Position numbers and translations under genes: made by a program. From positions 1 through 44,741 of the IMG/VR virus record IMGVR_UViG_3300044839_000066: a DNA stretch of 44,741 bases; one strand, 5' to 3'. The DNA comes from a virus. Positions 1-7,070 of the stretch are shown here, one piece after another. The notes beneath the pieces are model-generated. The model had not been told where the DNA came from, did no database searches, and was given only the letters and a program-made list of their open reading frames with translations. Each line of letters starts with the position of its first letter. Within the stretch, counting starts at the first letter, position 1.

Positions 1-255
1 TCACGCGGGCCTTTCTCGGAAGCGCCAAAGGGTAATCAACATGCGTACAAGCATGGGTAATACACCGCGAAAGCTATTCAGCGACGGCGCGAGGTTATGG
101 CAGTGATCCGCGATCCGCGAATACTGGTCGAGAGGTCTTATTATGCCGTTGATCGCGGCAATGATCGCCAGCGCAATGCCGGCGGCGATGAGGCCGTGTC
201 CAATGTTGGTCGCCCCGGACTCGTCGGACAAGAATTTCACAAAACTACGCTTCAA
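1..255 (-). CDS. Flp-type pilin-like small protein (divergent)
   Basis: An 84-residue protein whose N-terminus resembles Flp/Fap type IVb prepilins: a basic start (MKRSFVKF), then DESGAT and a hydrophobic helix GLIAAGIALAIIAAINGI. In the family the residues after GAT are normally A-I-E-Y, where the glutamate at +5 of the mature pilin matters for processing and assembly. Here they read N-I-G-H, so both Glu and Tyr are missing. The tail after the helix is also longer than in typical 55–60 residue Flp pilins and looks unrelated. Translation appears to start at TTG (253–255) behind a GAGGAGG-type Shine–Dalgarno. It may be a decayed paralogue rather than a functional pilin. Confidence 0.6.
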   Translation of the reverse strand: MKRSFVKFLSDESGATNIGHGLIAAGIALAIIAAINGIIRPLDQYSRIADHCHNLAPSLNSFRGVLPMLVRMLITLWRFRERPA

Positions 256-714
256 ATTCAGCCTCCTCGGCGCTGGTTTGCTTCACTCCCCGCATGTACG
301 GGGCCATCGCCTAAGCCTGCATGAATCGTCGCATCTCAATTTAAGGTTCTCGAAGTACGTATAAATACGAAGCTCGAGCCGCGACGCCGCGCGAAATAGT
401 CCAACGGACCCAGGACCCAATCCGGCGCTCGCCTCACTGCCGCGGTCGTAAAACGCGGATAGCATGGCCGCCGATCTCAGCTACGGCAAGGTCGGTTAGC
501 CACCGACGTCAAAAAGCGCGAACTCTTCAAGAAGTTGGCAGTCGATCTCTGCGCCATGGCGCACGATATTCAATCCATGATCGGGGCACGTAGATCCGCC
601 GTGCGCGTCTACGTATTTCTACAAGATTGCGAATCAACTTGCGCTCACACATTGGTAACGCGGGAGACAGATTGGGAAATGTCGCAATCGGCTCCCAATA
701 CCGCGGGGGCTAGC
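256..714. other. Intergenic region with possible gene remnant
   Basis: No complete gene is convincing here. Between about 505 and 600 (plus) the reading frame gives a short helical stretch beginning DVKKRELFKKLA, which resembles the C-terminal part of small alphaproteobacterial hypothetical proteins. Its upstream half is missing or out of frame, so it may be a remnant. The promoter of the outer-membrane protein gene should lie in 600–700, but I could not identify clear -35/-10 boxes. Confidence 0.3.
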
Positions 715-1608
715 ATGAAGCGAACCGTTTTTTTCCTGGCGATAGCTGGACTAGCTGTGGCCGACGCAACCGCGCAGGTGACGGCTGCGGATGCGCCGCC
801 TCAGTCTTTTGTGCCGTCAAGTTCATTTTTCCTGGGCGTGGGTGGTGGTTACAACGTCTCCAACTTCGGTACTCAGAACGTCTATGCTGTGGGCACGTCC
901 AATGTTTATCAGAACGGATTGCTAACTTCTTCTGGATCGGCGGCAGGGCCTGCCAATATCGAAACGAACTCGCAATCGGCCGTCGCTTTTTCGGCACAGG
1001 GCGGTTATTTCCAGCACTTTTATAGCAGTGATTGGTTGTGGGGTGCCAAATTCGCGTACAGCTATTTGGGTGCAACCTCCATCGTTCGAAATGCACTGCT
1101 GCCGCAAGCAGGATCGTTCACGGCGACCGGAAGCAATACTGCCGTTCCCTTCACCGGAAACGCACTCGTGCAGTCTTTCCAGACCAATGTCACGCAGCAG
1201 CTGGCTTTTATTCCCTTCATCGGAAAATCGTTCGATAGGAGCATGGTCTATATCGGCGCAGGTCCGACCTTGTCGCAGGTACGAACCACATTGAACGGAT
1301 TGATCGGCTTCGCCGACATTAACGGAGCGCGCACGGACGTTTCCGGCAGCCCAGTCAATTTTTCCAGCACGACTTGGGTGTACGGTGGTGCCGCGACGAT
1401 CGGGGCGAGCTACTTCCTCAGTCAGTCCTTGTTCATTGATGTGAACTATACGTTTGCCATGACGGGCAGCAATACCAGCAGCTTCTCGGGTCCCTTCACC
1501 AATCCCAACGGCACCAATGGTTCGACCACTGTCGGAACGATGGTGGGCACATCCGCTGGCAAATTGATCACGCAGGGAATTGCGGCCACAATCAACAAGA
1601 CATTTTGA
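715..1608 (+). CDS. Outer-membrane beta-barrel protein
   Basis: A 297-residue exported protein. The ATG at 715 gives a classical signal peptide (MKRT, hydrophobic core VFFLAIAGLAVA, likely cleavage after DATAQ). An upstream in-frame extension would bury that signal and is rejected. The mature part alternates polar and hydrophobic residues with many Gly, Ser, Thr, Asn and aromatic residues (for example FFLGVGGGYN near the start and SLFIDVNYTF near the end), and it ends in Phe, the usual C-terminal signature for BAM-dependent insertion. This fits the small porin/OmpA-like barrel families of Bradyrhizobium relatives. Substrate and function are unknown. It stands alone in the host flank. Confidence 0.75.
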   Translation: MKRTVFFLAIAGLAVADATAQVTAADAPPQSFVPSSSFFLGVGGGYNVSNFGTQNVYAVGTSNVYQNGLLTSSGSAAGPANIETNSQSAVAFSAQGGYFQHFYSSDWLWGAKFAYSYLGATSIVRNALLPQAGSFTATGSNTAVPFTGNALVQSFQTNVTQQLAFIPFIGKSFDRSMVYIGAGPTLSQVRTTLNGLIGFADINGARTDVSGSPVNFSSTTWVYGGAATIGASYFLSQSLFIDVNYTFAMTGSNTSSFSGPFTNPNGTNGSTTVGTMVGTSAGKLITQGIAATINKTF

Positions 1609-1891
1609 TTTCCGTTATTCCGGCGGCCTGTCCAAGATTTAGAATTCACCCAAACCTCTGTGATGATTCGCAAAAGGCCTGCTTACGGAAGCGCAGAAGC
1701 AGGAGGCAGTCGATGCCGCTGAGGGTTGAGCGCGTAGCTCAATCAATCGTGGATGCCACTCCAGCTCCTCGCGGAGGGGTCGGTGGTTGAGTTGCAGGTG
1801 GTGCCGGCTGCCGGGAGTAAGGACGCCCACAACCCGCCCCTCGCACCTCAGGACAAATGGAACTTGTTCCGGTGTCGTGACTGTTCTTTAG
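1609..1891. other. Intergenic, nothing recognised
   Basis: This stretch between the beta-barrel gene and the DUF6894 remnant contains short overlapping open frames on both strands but none with a recognisable domain, signal peptide or ribosome-binding site. No clear terminator follows the beta-barrel gene. Confidence 0.5.
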
Positions 1892-2118
1892 ATGCCAAGG
1901 TATTTTTTCAACATCTACCATAACCGCACCTCGATTACGAGGGCGAGGAACTGCCGGACAAATATGCCGCTTGGCATGAAGCGACGGTATGGCTTGCCAA
2001 ATTTTGCAAGGTCTGGACGGCAGGCTGCGGCCGGAAAGGGATTGGCGGATGGAGGTGACGGACGAATTTGCGAACCCGCTTTACGTTCTCCATATTAACG
2101 ACGAGAAACCCAAGTGAG
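1892..2118 (+). pseudogene. DUF6894-family protein, disrupted by frameshifts
   Basis: The three frames together reconstruct a typical DUF6894 protein of about 75 residues, common in Bradyrhizobium-type genomes. Frame 1 gives MPRYFFNIYH from the ATG at 1892. The frame then changes near 1930 to give DYEGEELPDKYAAWHEATV, and changes again near 2010 to give DGRLRPERDWRMEVTDEF and a C-terminus ending INDEKPK with stop TGA at 2116–2118. Each frame alone yields nonsense beyond its segment. This is direct evidence for two indels in an otherwise well-preserved gene, so inactivation looks recent. Function of the family is unknown. Confidence 0.8.
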
Positions 2119-2141
2119 GCCGTCTTTTGGCGGCCTCTTTC
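2117..2141 (+). terminator. Rho-independent terminator after DUF6894 remnant
   Basis: A perfect 7-bp stem (GAGGCCG / CGGCCTC) with an 8-nt loop is followed by TTTCATTT. It begins inside the stop codon of the DUF6894 remnant, the expected position for that gene's terminator. Confidence 0.75.
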
Positions 2142-2619
2142 ATTTCAAGTTGATGTCGCTTGTTAGCACTTTCCGGACCTCCCGCGATGTCCTCGTGATG
2201 TCGGCTTTCAGGGGCAGATCGGAAGTCGCGATTGCGTTGCCCGACTTCCGAGTCTGTGAAGGTTTTCGGATGCCGGCCATGATGATAGCTCCGCGCACTC
2301 GGGGCCGGCGTACACAAACCTCCAAGGGAGGAAACCGCGGGACGTCGGGCAATGCGGAGCGTCAGACGCTGGGTTTCGGTTTTGAGCGAGATGCTGATGT
2401 GTTTCGCGTACCAATTCCGTGGTCGCTGGGTCTTCGGCCTCTTGGCGAGGATGGCCTGCACATCTGCCAGAATACGCCTATGGAAGTACCAGTTGTCGGA
2501 GCTTTGACGCTTAGTGGGACAAGTCATTCGTAGAACCATCGTGCAACACCCGTGTGTAACAGGAGCGGCGCGAAAAGCTCAAGCCTTCGAGTAGGCTATT
2601 GATGTTTCAAGGGAAAGGA
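2142..2619. other. Intergenic host DNA before the attachment site
   Basis: About 480 bases without a supportable gene. Open frames exist on both strands (2114–2533 plus, 2081–2539 minus), but neither resembles a known family and they overlap each other completely. A stretch around 2195–2235 resembles short dispersed repeats I associate with Bradyrhizobium genomes; that is recollection only. Confidence 0.35.
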
Positions 2620-2667
2620 TGGTGCTGCCAGACAGGATTGAACTGTCGACCTCTCCATTACCAATGG
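2620..2667 (-). other. Attachment site: displaced 3' half of tRNA-Thr(GGT)
   Basis: Read on the minus strand this is the 3' part of a tRNA: anticodon loop TTGGTAA (anticodon GGT, Thr), 3' side of the anticodon stem, variable loop, T arm GACAG–TTCAATC–CTGTC, and acceptor strand TGGCAGC–A–CCA ending at 2620. On the 5' side the expected anticodon stem is lost: pairing to TGGAG requires CTCCA but the sequence reads CGCCA, and no D arm or acceptor 5' strand follows. The integrase gene begins about 20 bp away. This is the classic footprint of integration into a tRNA 3' end, with the intact tRNA expected at the other prophage end. Confidence 0.85.
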
Positions 2668-2688
2668 CGCGGTTTACTTGTCAAAAGC

Positions 2689-4020
2689 CTAAGCACGGCG
2701 GGCCTTTTTCGGTTTCGGCTCAGCGCCGCGTGTCAGCTTTGTGCCCATATCGTCTAGCTCATTGACCAGTTGCCGGCGGTATTCCGGGGCATCGTGCGAA
2801 TACCCCATCACCGACCGGATATCCAGCCACCCGCCTTGTTCCATGGCGGACCGCGGGTCGCGCCGCAGCCACTTCTGCGCCAGCGCGTGACGGAACCAGT
2901 GTTGCGTCACCTTGCCGATCAGCGCCGCGTCAGCGCCCGCCTGGTCGCGTGCTTCGGCCGCGGCCTTGCGTTGCCCCGCTTTCGTCAGGCGCACATGGGT
3001 GGCCTTGCCAACGGCTAGGATTGCCGCTGCGGCCCGTCGCTTCGCGGCGTTGAAACCCGTCTTGTTCTGCCCGCCGCCCGCCTTGCCGTTGTCGGTGTAG
3101 GGCTGGCGCCGGAAGGTCAGGAACAGCGGGCCTTCGCGATCGTGAAGCTTGCCGCGCCACTTCAGATATTCCCTCAGAACGCCAACGGCGGTGGGATCGA
3201 GCGCGGCGTGAACGTCCTCGCCGTTCTTCGTCGCCGGGAAGGTGATCTGTTCCCGGCCCTTCGCCAATATCAGGTCGCACACCCGCGCTGCGTACAGGAT
3301 CGACGACACCCGCGCGCCTGTGGACCGTTCGACCGCGAGCTGCGCGCGTATGCTGATATGACAAGCGTCGAAAAGCCGCTGCACCATATCCGGCCGGAGA
3401 TCCCCGACACGTCGCCGGACGCGGCGGTTCGGATTGCGCGCGTCCTGGTCGCGCTCAAAGGATGGCACCGCGACAAGCCCGTGGTGGCGCTTGGCGAAGT
3501 TCAGGAAGGCCAGCAGCCCGCCGATGAACCGTTCCCGGGTCGCGGCCTTGTTCCCGGTCATGCGGCCGGTGATCGCCGTTCCGTCCGGCTTCGTGCCACC
3601 GTCAATCCATTGCTTCCATTCGTCGGTGCGGACTTCGTTCAGCCGGCGTCCGCCGAACTTTTTGACGGCCTCTTTAACGATGTTGACTGAGGCCGCGCCA
3701 AGCGGCCGTTTCCGCGGCGTCGAAAGATAACCGGCCGCTGCTATCGCAACTGGATCACCACGCCCGGCCTTGCCGGTGATCTTCGCCTTGATATCTTCGA
3801 CGAAGGATTCGAGCGCGCCTTCGGCTTCGGTTTGAGCGGTGGCCGCGATGGCCAAGTCAAGACTTTTTCGGATGCGGACTGAACGGCCTGCGACCCGTAG
3901 GGAACCAACAGCGTGCCAGAAGCCGTCGCGCTCTTGGAGCCTAACGCCGCGAGAACGCCGCCCGGGGCGCTTTCCCTTTCGATCGCCGCTTCGAGATTTT
4001 GGAATGCCGCTGTCGACCAT
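2689..4020 (-). CDS. int: Phage tyrosine recombinase (integrase)
   Basis: This 443-residue site-specific recombinase is expected to integrate and excise the prophage at the tRNA-Thr site next to it. Residues about 24–85 form an N-terminal arm-binding-like region, with a core-binding domain at about 90–190. The catalytic domain shows Arg237 in TGARVS, Lys265 in ATKNGED, His374-x-x-Arg377 in HWFRH, Trp398 and the probable nucleophile Tyr407 in MGYSHD, with the usual nine-residue W-to-Y spacing. It is the last gene of the leftward operon. Its first 93 codons overlap the 3' part of the preceding excisionase-like gene in another frame. Confidence 0.95.
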   Translation of the reverse strand: MVDSGIPKSRSGDRKGKRPGRRSRGVRLQERDGFWHAVGSLRVAGRSVRIRKSLDLAIAATAQTEAEGALESFVEDIKAKITGKAGRGDPVAIAAAGYLSTPRKRPLGAASVNIVKEAVKKFGGRRLNEVRTDEWKQWIDGGTKPDGTAITGRMTGNKAATRERFIGGLLAFLNFAKRHHGLVAVPSFERDQDARNPNRRVRRRVGDLRPDMVQRLFDACHISIRAQLAVERSTGARVSSILYAARVCDLILAKGREQITFPATKNGEDVHAALDPTAVGVLREYLKWRGKLHDREGPLFLTFRRQPYTDNGKAGGGQNKTGFNAAKRRAAAAILAVGKATHVRLTKAGQRKAAAEARDQAGADAALIGKVTQHWFRHALAQKWLRRDPRSAMEQGGWLDIRSVMGYSHDAPEYRRQLVNELDDMGTKLTRGAEPKPKKARRA

Positions 4021-4169
4021 ATTCGTTTCCGCCCGCGCATGGTGTGAAACTGAAACCGCCTATCATCGACGGCGCGTAACAGGTCCGCTGCCAACCACGT
4101 ATCGAGGCTTCGCTTGCTAATCCGCAGATCGGCGACAACCTCGTCTATTGTGCGGTCGCCAACGGCCAA
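3741..4169 (-). CDS. Excisionase-like helix-turn-helix protein
   Basis: A 142-residue protein. Residues 1–70 look like a small DNA-binding module: a helix-turn-helix (IDEVVADLRISKRSLDTWL) followed by a basic wing-like segment (MRGRKRIWSTAAF). Position just upstream of the integrase in the same leftward operon suggests a recombination directionality factor. The last 90 or so residues are encoded in a 280-bp overlap with the integrase N-terminus and are rich in Ser, Pro, Lys and Arg, so they may be little constrained. Function is inferred from domain type and context only. Confidence 0.6.
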   Translation of the reverse strand: MAVGDRTIDEVVADLRISKRSLDTWLAADLLRAVDDRRFQFHTMRGRKRIWSTAAFQNLEAAIERESAPGGVLAALGSKSATASGTLLVPYGSQAVQSASEKVLTWPSRPPLKPKPKARSNPSSKISRRRSPARPGVVIQLR

Positions 4170-4172
4170 GGT

Positions 4173-4400
4173 TCAAGCCCTTTCCGTCTGGCGGGAGGGA
4201 CTTAAGGAGCGCAATTCCGCTTCATACCGGAGCGCCAGCCGTTTCCAGCGGTCCCGCTCAGCGGCAAGTTGACGTTCCGAATCGGCTTGCTCTCGCGCTC
4301 GGGTTTCGCTAGCCATCTGCGCCTTGAACGACGCGACACGCGCTTGCATGGTGCGGAGCGCGGCGGCGTGGCTGAGCCGATCAAGATCAGGCGCGGACAT
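4173..4400 (-). CDS. Small coiled-coil protein
   Basis: A 75-residue, highly charged alpha-helical protein (LRTMQARVASFKAQ, then an Arg/Glu/Ala-rich stretch) predicted to form one long coiled coil. It lies 3 bp upstream of the excisionase-like gene in the leftward operon. I recognise no family. Tight spacing and coding character support it as a real gene. Confidence 0.6.
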   Translation of the reverse strand: MSAPDLDRLSHAAALRTMQARVASFKAQMASETRAREQADSERQLAAERDRWKRLALRYEAELRSLSPSRQTERA

Positions 4401-4405
4401 CTGGT

Positions 4406-4942
4406 TCAGCGTGTCCGCTTCGCGAGGGCTAAGAGCACCTTATAAAGATCATAGTACGCGAAGCGAATCCGTTGCTCGTAAACCTGCAATCCCCCCATTT
4501 CTTGGATCGCACCGCTGCCTACCGAAGGGTTGGGGTTTCCCCCGACGCGACCCTTGATGATAAGGGATACATAGCGCGCGTAACGTCCCACCTCTGCCTT
4601 GGATGACGGCACGGTTTTGATAAATTTCGTGAATAAGCGCTGCTCTTTCAAAGCAGCTTGATACGCCCTATTTTCAGCCGCAATGATCCCGAGTGCGAGC
4701 TTCTGGCGTCTCCATTCCCGATGCTCTGCGGCATCTTTTGGTGACCTTCCCGCAAGATGTGGATGGGCTTTGAGCAATCGCTGTTCCGTCCGATCGAGAG
4801 CGCGAGCACTCTGCAGGGCGGATTTATGTTCGGTAATCGCCTTGTCCAACGCGGATATTGGCGGGCGCTTGACCTTCGACGAGGCCCGTGCGGTGAAAAT
4901 TGGTAGCGGGTGGTTTGTGCGAGAAGCGGCGGTCTGTAACAT
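4406..4942 (-). CDS. Unknown prophage protein
   Basis: A 178-residue basic, mainly helical protein with no family I recognise. The ATG at 4942 is preceded by a GGGGGA Shine–Dalgarno. Residues 30–125 are Lys/Arg/Glu-rich (ALDRTEQRLLKAHPHLAG and beyond). The C-terminal part is more aromatic (RIRFAYYDLYKVLLALAK). It belongs to the leftward operon between the 235-residue coiled-coil protein and the small coiled-coil protein. Confidence 0.6.
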   Translation of the reverse strand: MLQTAASRTNHPLPIFTARASSKVKRPPISALDKAITEHKSALQSARALDRTEQRLLKAHPHLAGRSPKDAAEHREWRRQKLALGIIAAENRAYQAALKEQRLFTKFIKTVPSSKAEVGRYARYVSLIIKGRVGGNPNPSVGSGAIQEMGGLQVYEQRIRFAYYDLYKVLLALAKRTR

Positions 4943-5003
4943 ATCAATTCCCCCAACGGCGCGCGGCCGTCACGCCCGCGCTTGTGCGCGGATCATTTTC
5001 GGA

Positions 5004-5711
5004 TCAGATCGTCGAAGCGGCGGCGAGCCGTTCAACATCGCGGACGATGGAATGGGCCAGTTCAACTTCGCCCTCGGAGCCGTGGAACGATTCGCATTCC
5101 GCCTTGTAAGCGGCGATCTTCGCCAGCAAATCATCGCGAGATCGGGCAAGCAGCCGCGCCAGCTTCGCCACGAGCATTGACTGCTTGTCCGATGCCTTGC
5201 AGGTCGCTGTTTGGAGTTCATCGACCTTCAATCTGGCCGTGATGGCGCCGCACTTCTTTTCGAACGCTTCCGCAATGACCAGCTTGGCCTCCAGCCGCTT
5301 CAACTGTGCGCGCTGTTTCGCCGTCAGGGGAAAGCCTGCATCGGAATGCATGATGTGGTGAACGCCGTCCGCATGTTCGGACTTGGCCTTGTTGCTCCGG
5401 AGCCTTGCAATCTCGCGGCGAATTTCTGCCGGCATAATTGCGATATGAGCGGGGCGGCCTAGCGGGAAACAGGTCACGTCAGCAAGGTTTCGTTTCGTCG
5501 ACCGCAGCGCGGCTGGCGCGGCTGGCCTTGCATCCTGTTGAGCCTGCTCGGCGTCAGCGAATTTCCGGTGCGCGGCGATAAATTCCGCAGAGGCGGTTTC
5601 TAGCAAGGCGCATGTCCGAACGATCGGCGACAGATTGCGAGTTTTAGGGATTGCCGCCGAAGTCAGGAAGCGGACCTGGGCGGTCCGTGTCGCGGTAGGG
5701 ACTTGAAGCAT
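5004..5711 (-). CDS. Unknown coiled-coil prophage protein
   Basis: A 235-residue protein starting at the ATG at 5709–5711, which has a GGGAG Shine–Dalgarno. A longer frame up to 5774 lacks one. Residues 45–75 and 135–225 are strongly helical and charged (KQRAQLKRLEAKLVIAEAF; LLARSRDDLLAKIAAYKAE), suggesting long coiled coils. No enzymatic motif is visible. It sits in the leftward early operon and its role is unknown. Confidence 0.6.
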   Translation of the reverse strand: MLQVPTATRTAQVRFLTSAAIPKTRNLSPIVRTCALLETASAEFIAAHRKFADAEQAQQDARPAAPAALRSTKRNLADVTCFPLGRPAHIAIMPAEIRREIARLRSNKAKSEHADGVHHIMHSDAGFPLTAKQRAQLKRLEAKLVIAEAFEKKCGAITARLKVDELQTATCKASDKQSMLVAKLARLLARSRDDLLAKIAAYKAECESFHGSEGEVELAHSIVRDVERLAAASTI

Positions 5712-5739
5712 TGTCGTCACTCCCAATCGGACGCGCCGA

Positions 5740-5844
5740 TCACGCTCCGCAAATGATTGCGGACCAAGCTGCAATGGTCGAAAGGAAAAGGGCGATGGCC
5801 GCGAGCGTCGGAAACGATCCGGCCATGGTGCGGATGAATGTCAT
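5740..5844 (-). CDS. Small membrane protein (34 residues)
   Basis: A short frame from ATG 5842–5844 to TGA 5740–5742. The ATG overlaps the stop codon of the upstream 73-residue gene in an ATGA arrangement, typical of translational coupling. The product has one hydrophobic segment (FPTLAAIALFLSTIAAWSAI) after a short start. It fills what would otherwise be the only gap in this tightly packed leftward operon. Too short for family assignment. Confidence 0.5.
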   Translation of the reverse strand: MTFIRTMAGSFPTLAAIALFLSTIAAWSAIICGA

Positions 5845-6062
5845 TGCGCAGCCCCGTACAGTTCGGGGTAATAGTCGCGCGCGCAACTGACGCATTCTTC
5901 AGCCGTCGAGAGGGCTGCTTGCCAGAGGCGGGCGTGATCCGCGCCGACAAGCGCGGGGTCGCCCCACGAATTGACCATGGCGCTATCCTCAACGCGGGCG
6001 CGCAGCCTCGGATCAGCAATGGCGGCTATGAACGCATTGAATTTGGTTTCCGACCCGGTCAT
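5841..6062 (-). CDS. Unknown small prophage protein
   Basis: A 73-residue acidic protein starting ATG at 6062 and overlapping the stop of the upstream gene (TGA at 6059–6061) by an ATGA junction. It contains LWQAALSTAEECVSCARDYY, an amphipathic helix with two Cys. I do not recognise the family. The overlaps on both sides support a real coding sequence. Confidence 0.6.
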   Translation of the reverse strand: MTGSETKFNAFIAAIADPRLRARVEDSAMVNSWGDPALVGADHARLWQAALSTAEECVSCARDYYPELYGAAQ

Positions 6063-6211
6063 TGCGCCGCTACCTCATGAGCCATGCCGAGGGACGGGCA
6101 CACGCGCGGGTCGCCGCTGGCGGTGACGCCAAACACATAGAAGTCGACACCCCAAGTTTCGGGGACCGACCAAATTTCAATTTTTCCGTTTCGGAAAATC
6201 AGGCGCATCAT
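6059..6211 (-). CDS. Unknown small prophage protein
   Basis: A 50-residue protein starting at ATG 6209–6211, overlapping the stop of the antirepressor gene. The sequence MMRLIFRNGKIEIWSVPETW and the following beta-rich residues suggest a small folded beta domain. The frame continues further upstream but that part is antisense-like noise inside the antirepressor gene. Function unknown. Confidence 0.55.
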   Translation of the reverse strand: MMRLIFRNGKIEIWSVPETWGVDFYVFGVTASGDPRVCPSLGMAHEVAAQ

Positions 6212-7029
6212 CGGGCTGCTCCCGGTCCTGTGATCTGCGGAGACTCGGGTTCGGCAAGCAGGCGCTGCAGGAATGTCAGGCCCTTGCCGGTGACGACGGT
6301 TTTGTAAGCCGCGTGGCTGTTGCCATCCGGGTCTTTCCAAGGCCGCAGTTCGATCACGCGGAAATAATCAGCGTCGACGTATTTCTGGTAGGGCTGGTTG
6401 TTGCCCATCAGGATCGATTGACGACGCAGCCGCGCAAACAGCCGCGTCCGGCCGGTGCCGAGCACCTTCGCGACGGTGTTCATGTCCTGCGTATTCACGG
6501 CGTCGGCGACAGCGTCGTGGAACGACGCCTTCGGCACCATCACGGCGATCTCAGTTTCCTGCTGTGCGATGAGTTCGGCTTGGTCCGCCGCCAGCCTCAG
6601 CGCCGCCGCGAAGCTGCCCGGGACGGCGAAGTTGGGCGGGGTGGTGGTGCCGTAGGTGCCTGTCTTGCGAATGGCAGGCAGCACGTCATGGCGAACCCAT
6701 CGGTCAAACCGCTTGGCGTTCGGCTTGTTGCTTCGACCAACCAGCGCATACAGGCCGGGTTCTGAGATTATTGATAAGGATTGGCGACCGCCAAGGGTGT
6801 CGATTTCACCGACACCCTTTTCATCGTCATCTAGGCGGCTCACGGCGTCGCGGGAGTTGGCGATATCTAAGATCGAGCAGACATCGGTGGCAACAAACCA
6901 AGGGTCACCGCCACGGTCCAGTACGCGGAAAGGCCGACTGTCGAACAAGAACGTCGGCACCGGTGGCGTAAAGGCGCTGGCATGGGGGACAGGTGGCAAG
7001 GCGGCGGCTCCCGTGAGGTACGGGAGCAA
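6208..7029 (-). CDS. ant: Phage antirepressor, BRO-N and KilAC domains
   Basis: A 273-residue protein of the phage antirepressor type. Residues about 27–127 match BRO-N (FRVLDRGGDPWFVATDVC; IISEPGLYALVGRSNKPNAK; DRWVRHDVLPAIRKTGTYG). Residues about 150–262 match the KilAC/ANT DNA-binding domain (TVAKVLGTGRTRLFARLRR). Family members bind phage repressors or DNA and promote the switch to lytic growth. It is the first gene of the leftward operon, with a perfect palindromic operator only 4 bp upstream of the proposed TTG start, so the repressor probably silences it. The start is uncertain because there is no clear Shine–Dalgarno. Confidence 0.9.
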   Translation of the reverse strand: MLPYLTGAAALPPVPHASAFTPPVPTFLFDSRPFRVLDRGGDPWFVATDVCSILDIANSRDAVSRLDDDEKGVGEIDTLGGRQSLSIISEPGLYALVGRSNKPNAKRFDRWVRHDVLPAIRKTGTYGTTTPPNFAVPGSFAAALRLAADQAELIAQQETEIAVMVPKASFHDAVADAVNTQDMNTVAKVLGTGRTRLFARLRRQSILMGNNQPYQKYVDADYFRVIELRPWKDPDGNSHAAYKTVVTGKGLTFLQRLLAEPESPQITGPGAAR

Positions 7030-7032
7030 CTC

Positions 7033-7070
7033 AACACATTAATGTGTTAAGGTCAACACCGAAATAGGTT
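7033..7070. promoter_or_regulatory. Operators O1 and O2 before the antirepressor operon
   Basis: O1 (7033–7048) is a perfect 16-bp palindrome, AACACATT·AATGTGTT. O2 (7055–7070), AACACCGA·AATAGGTT, is a weaker copy with the same outer bases, 22 bp away centre to centre. Related sites recur in the repressor–cro intergenic region, so these are most simply repressor operators. On the minus strand a TTGACC (7051–7056) could be the -35 of the antirepressor promoter, with its spacer covering O1. Confidence 0.75.

Noticed and set aside
535-714. Upstream extension of the outer-membrane protein
   Set aside because: It would place 60 residues before an obvious signal peptide. The signal-peptide ATG at 715 is the sensible start.
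2195-2235. Dispersed Bradyrhizobium-type short repeat
   Set aside because: The resemblance is from memory and only one copy is in the window, so it cannot be supported here.
2081-2539. Overlapping open frames on both strands before the attachment site
   Set aside because: Neither has a known domain. They fully overlap and start inside the DUF6894 remnant or its terminator.
3142-3690. Long plus-strand open frame opposite the integrase
   Set aside because: It is antisense to a clearly conserved recombinase, has no recognisable domain, and arises from high-GC codon bias.
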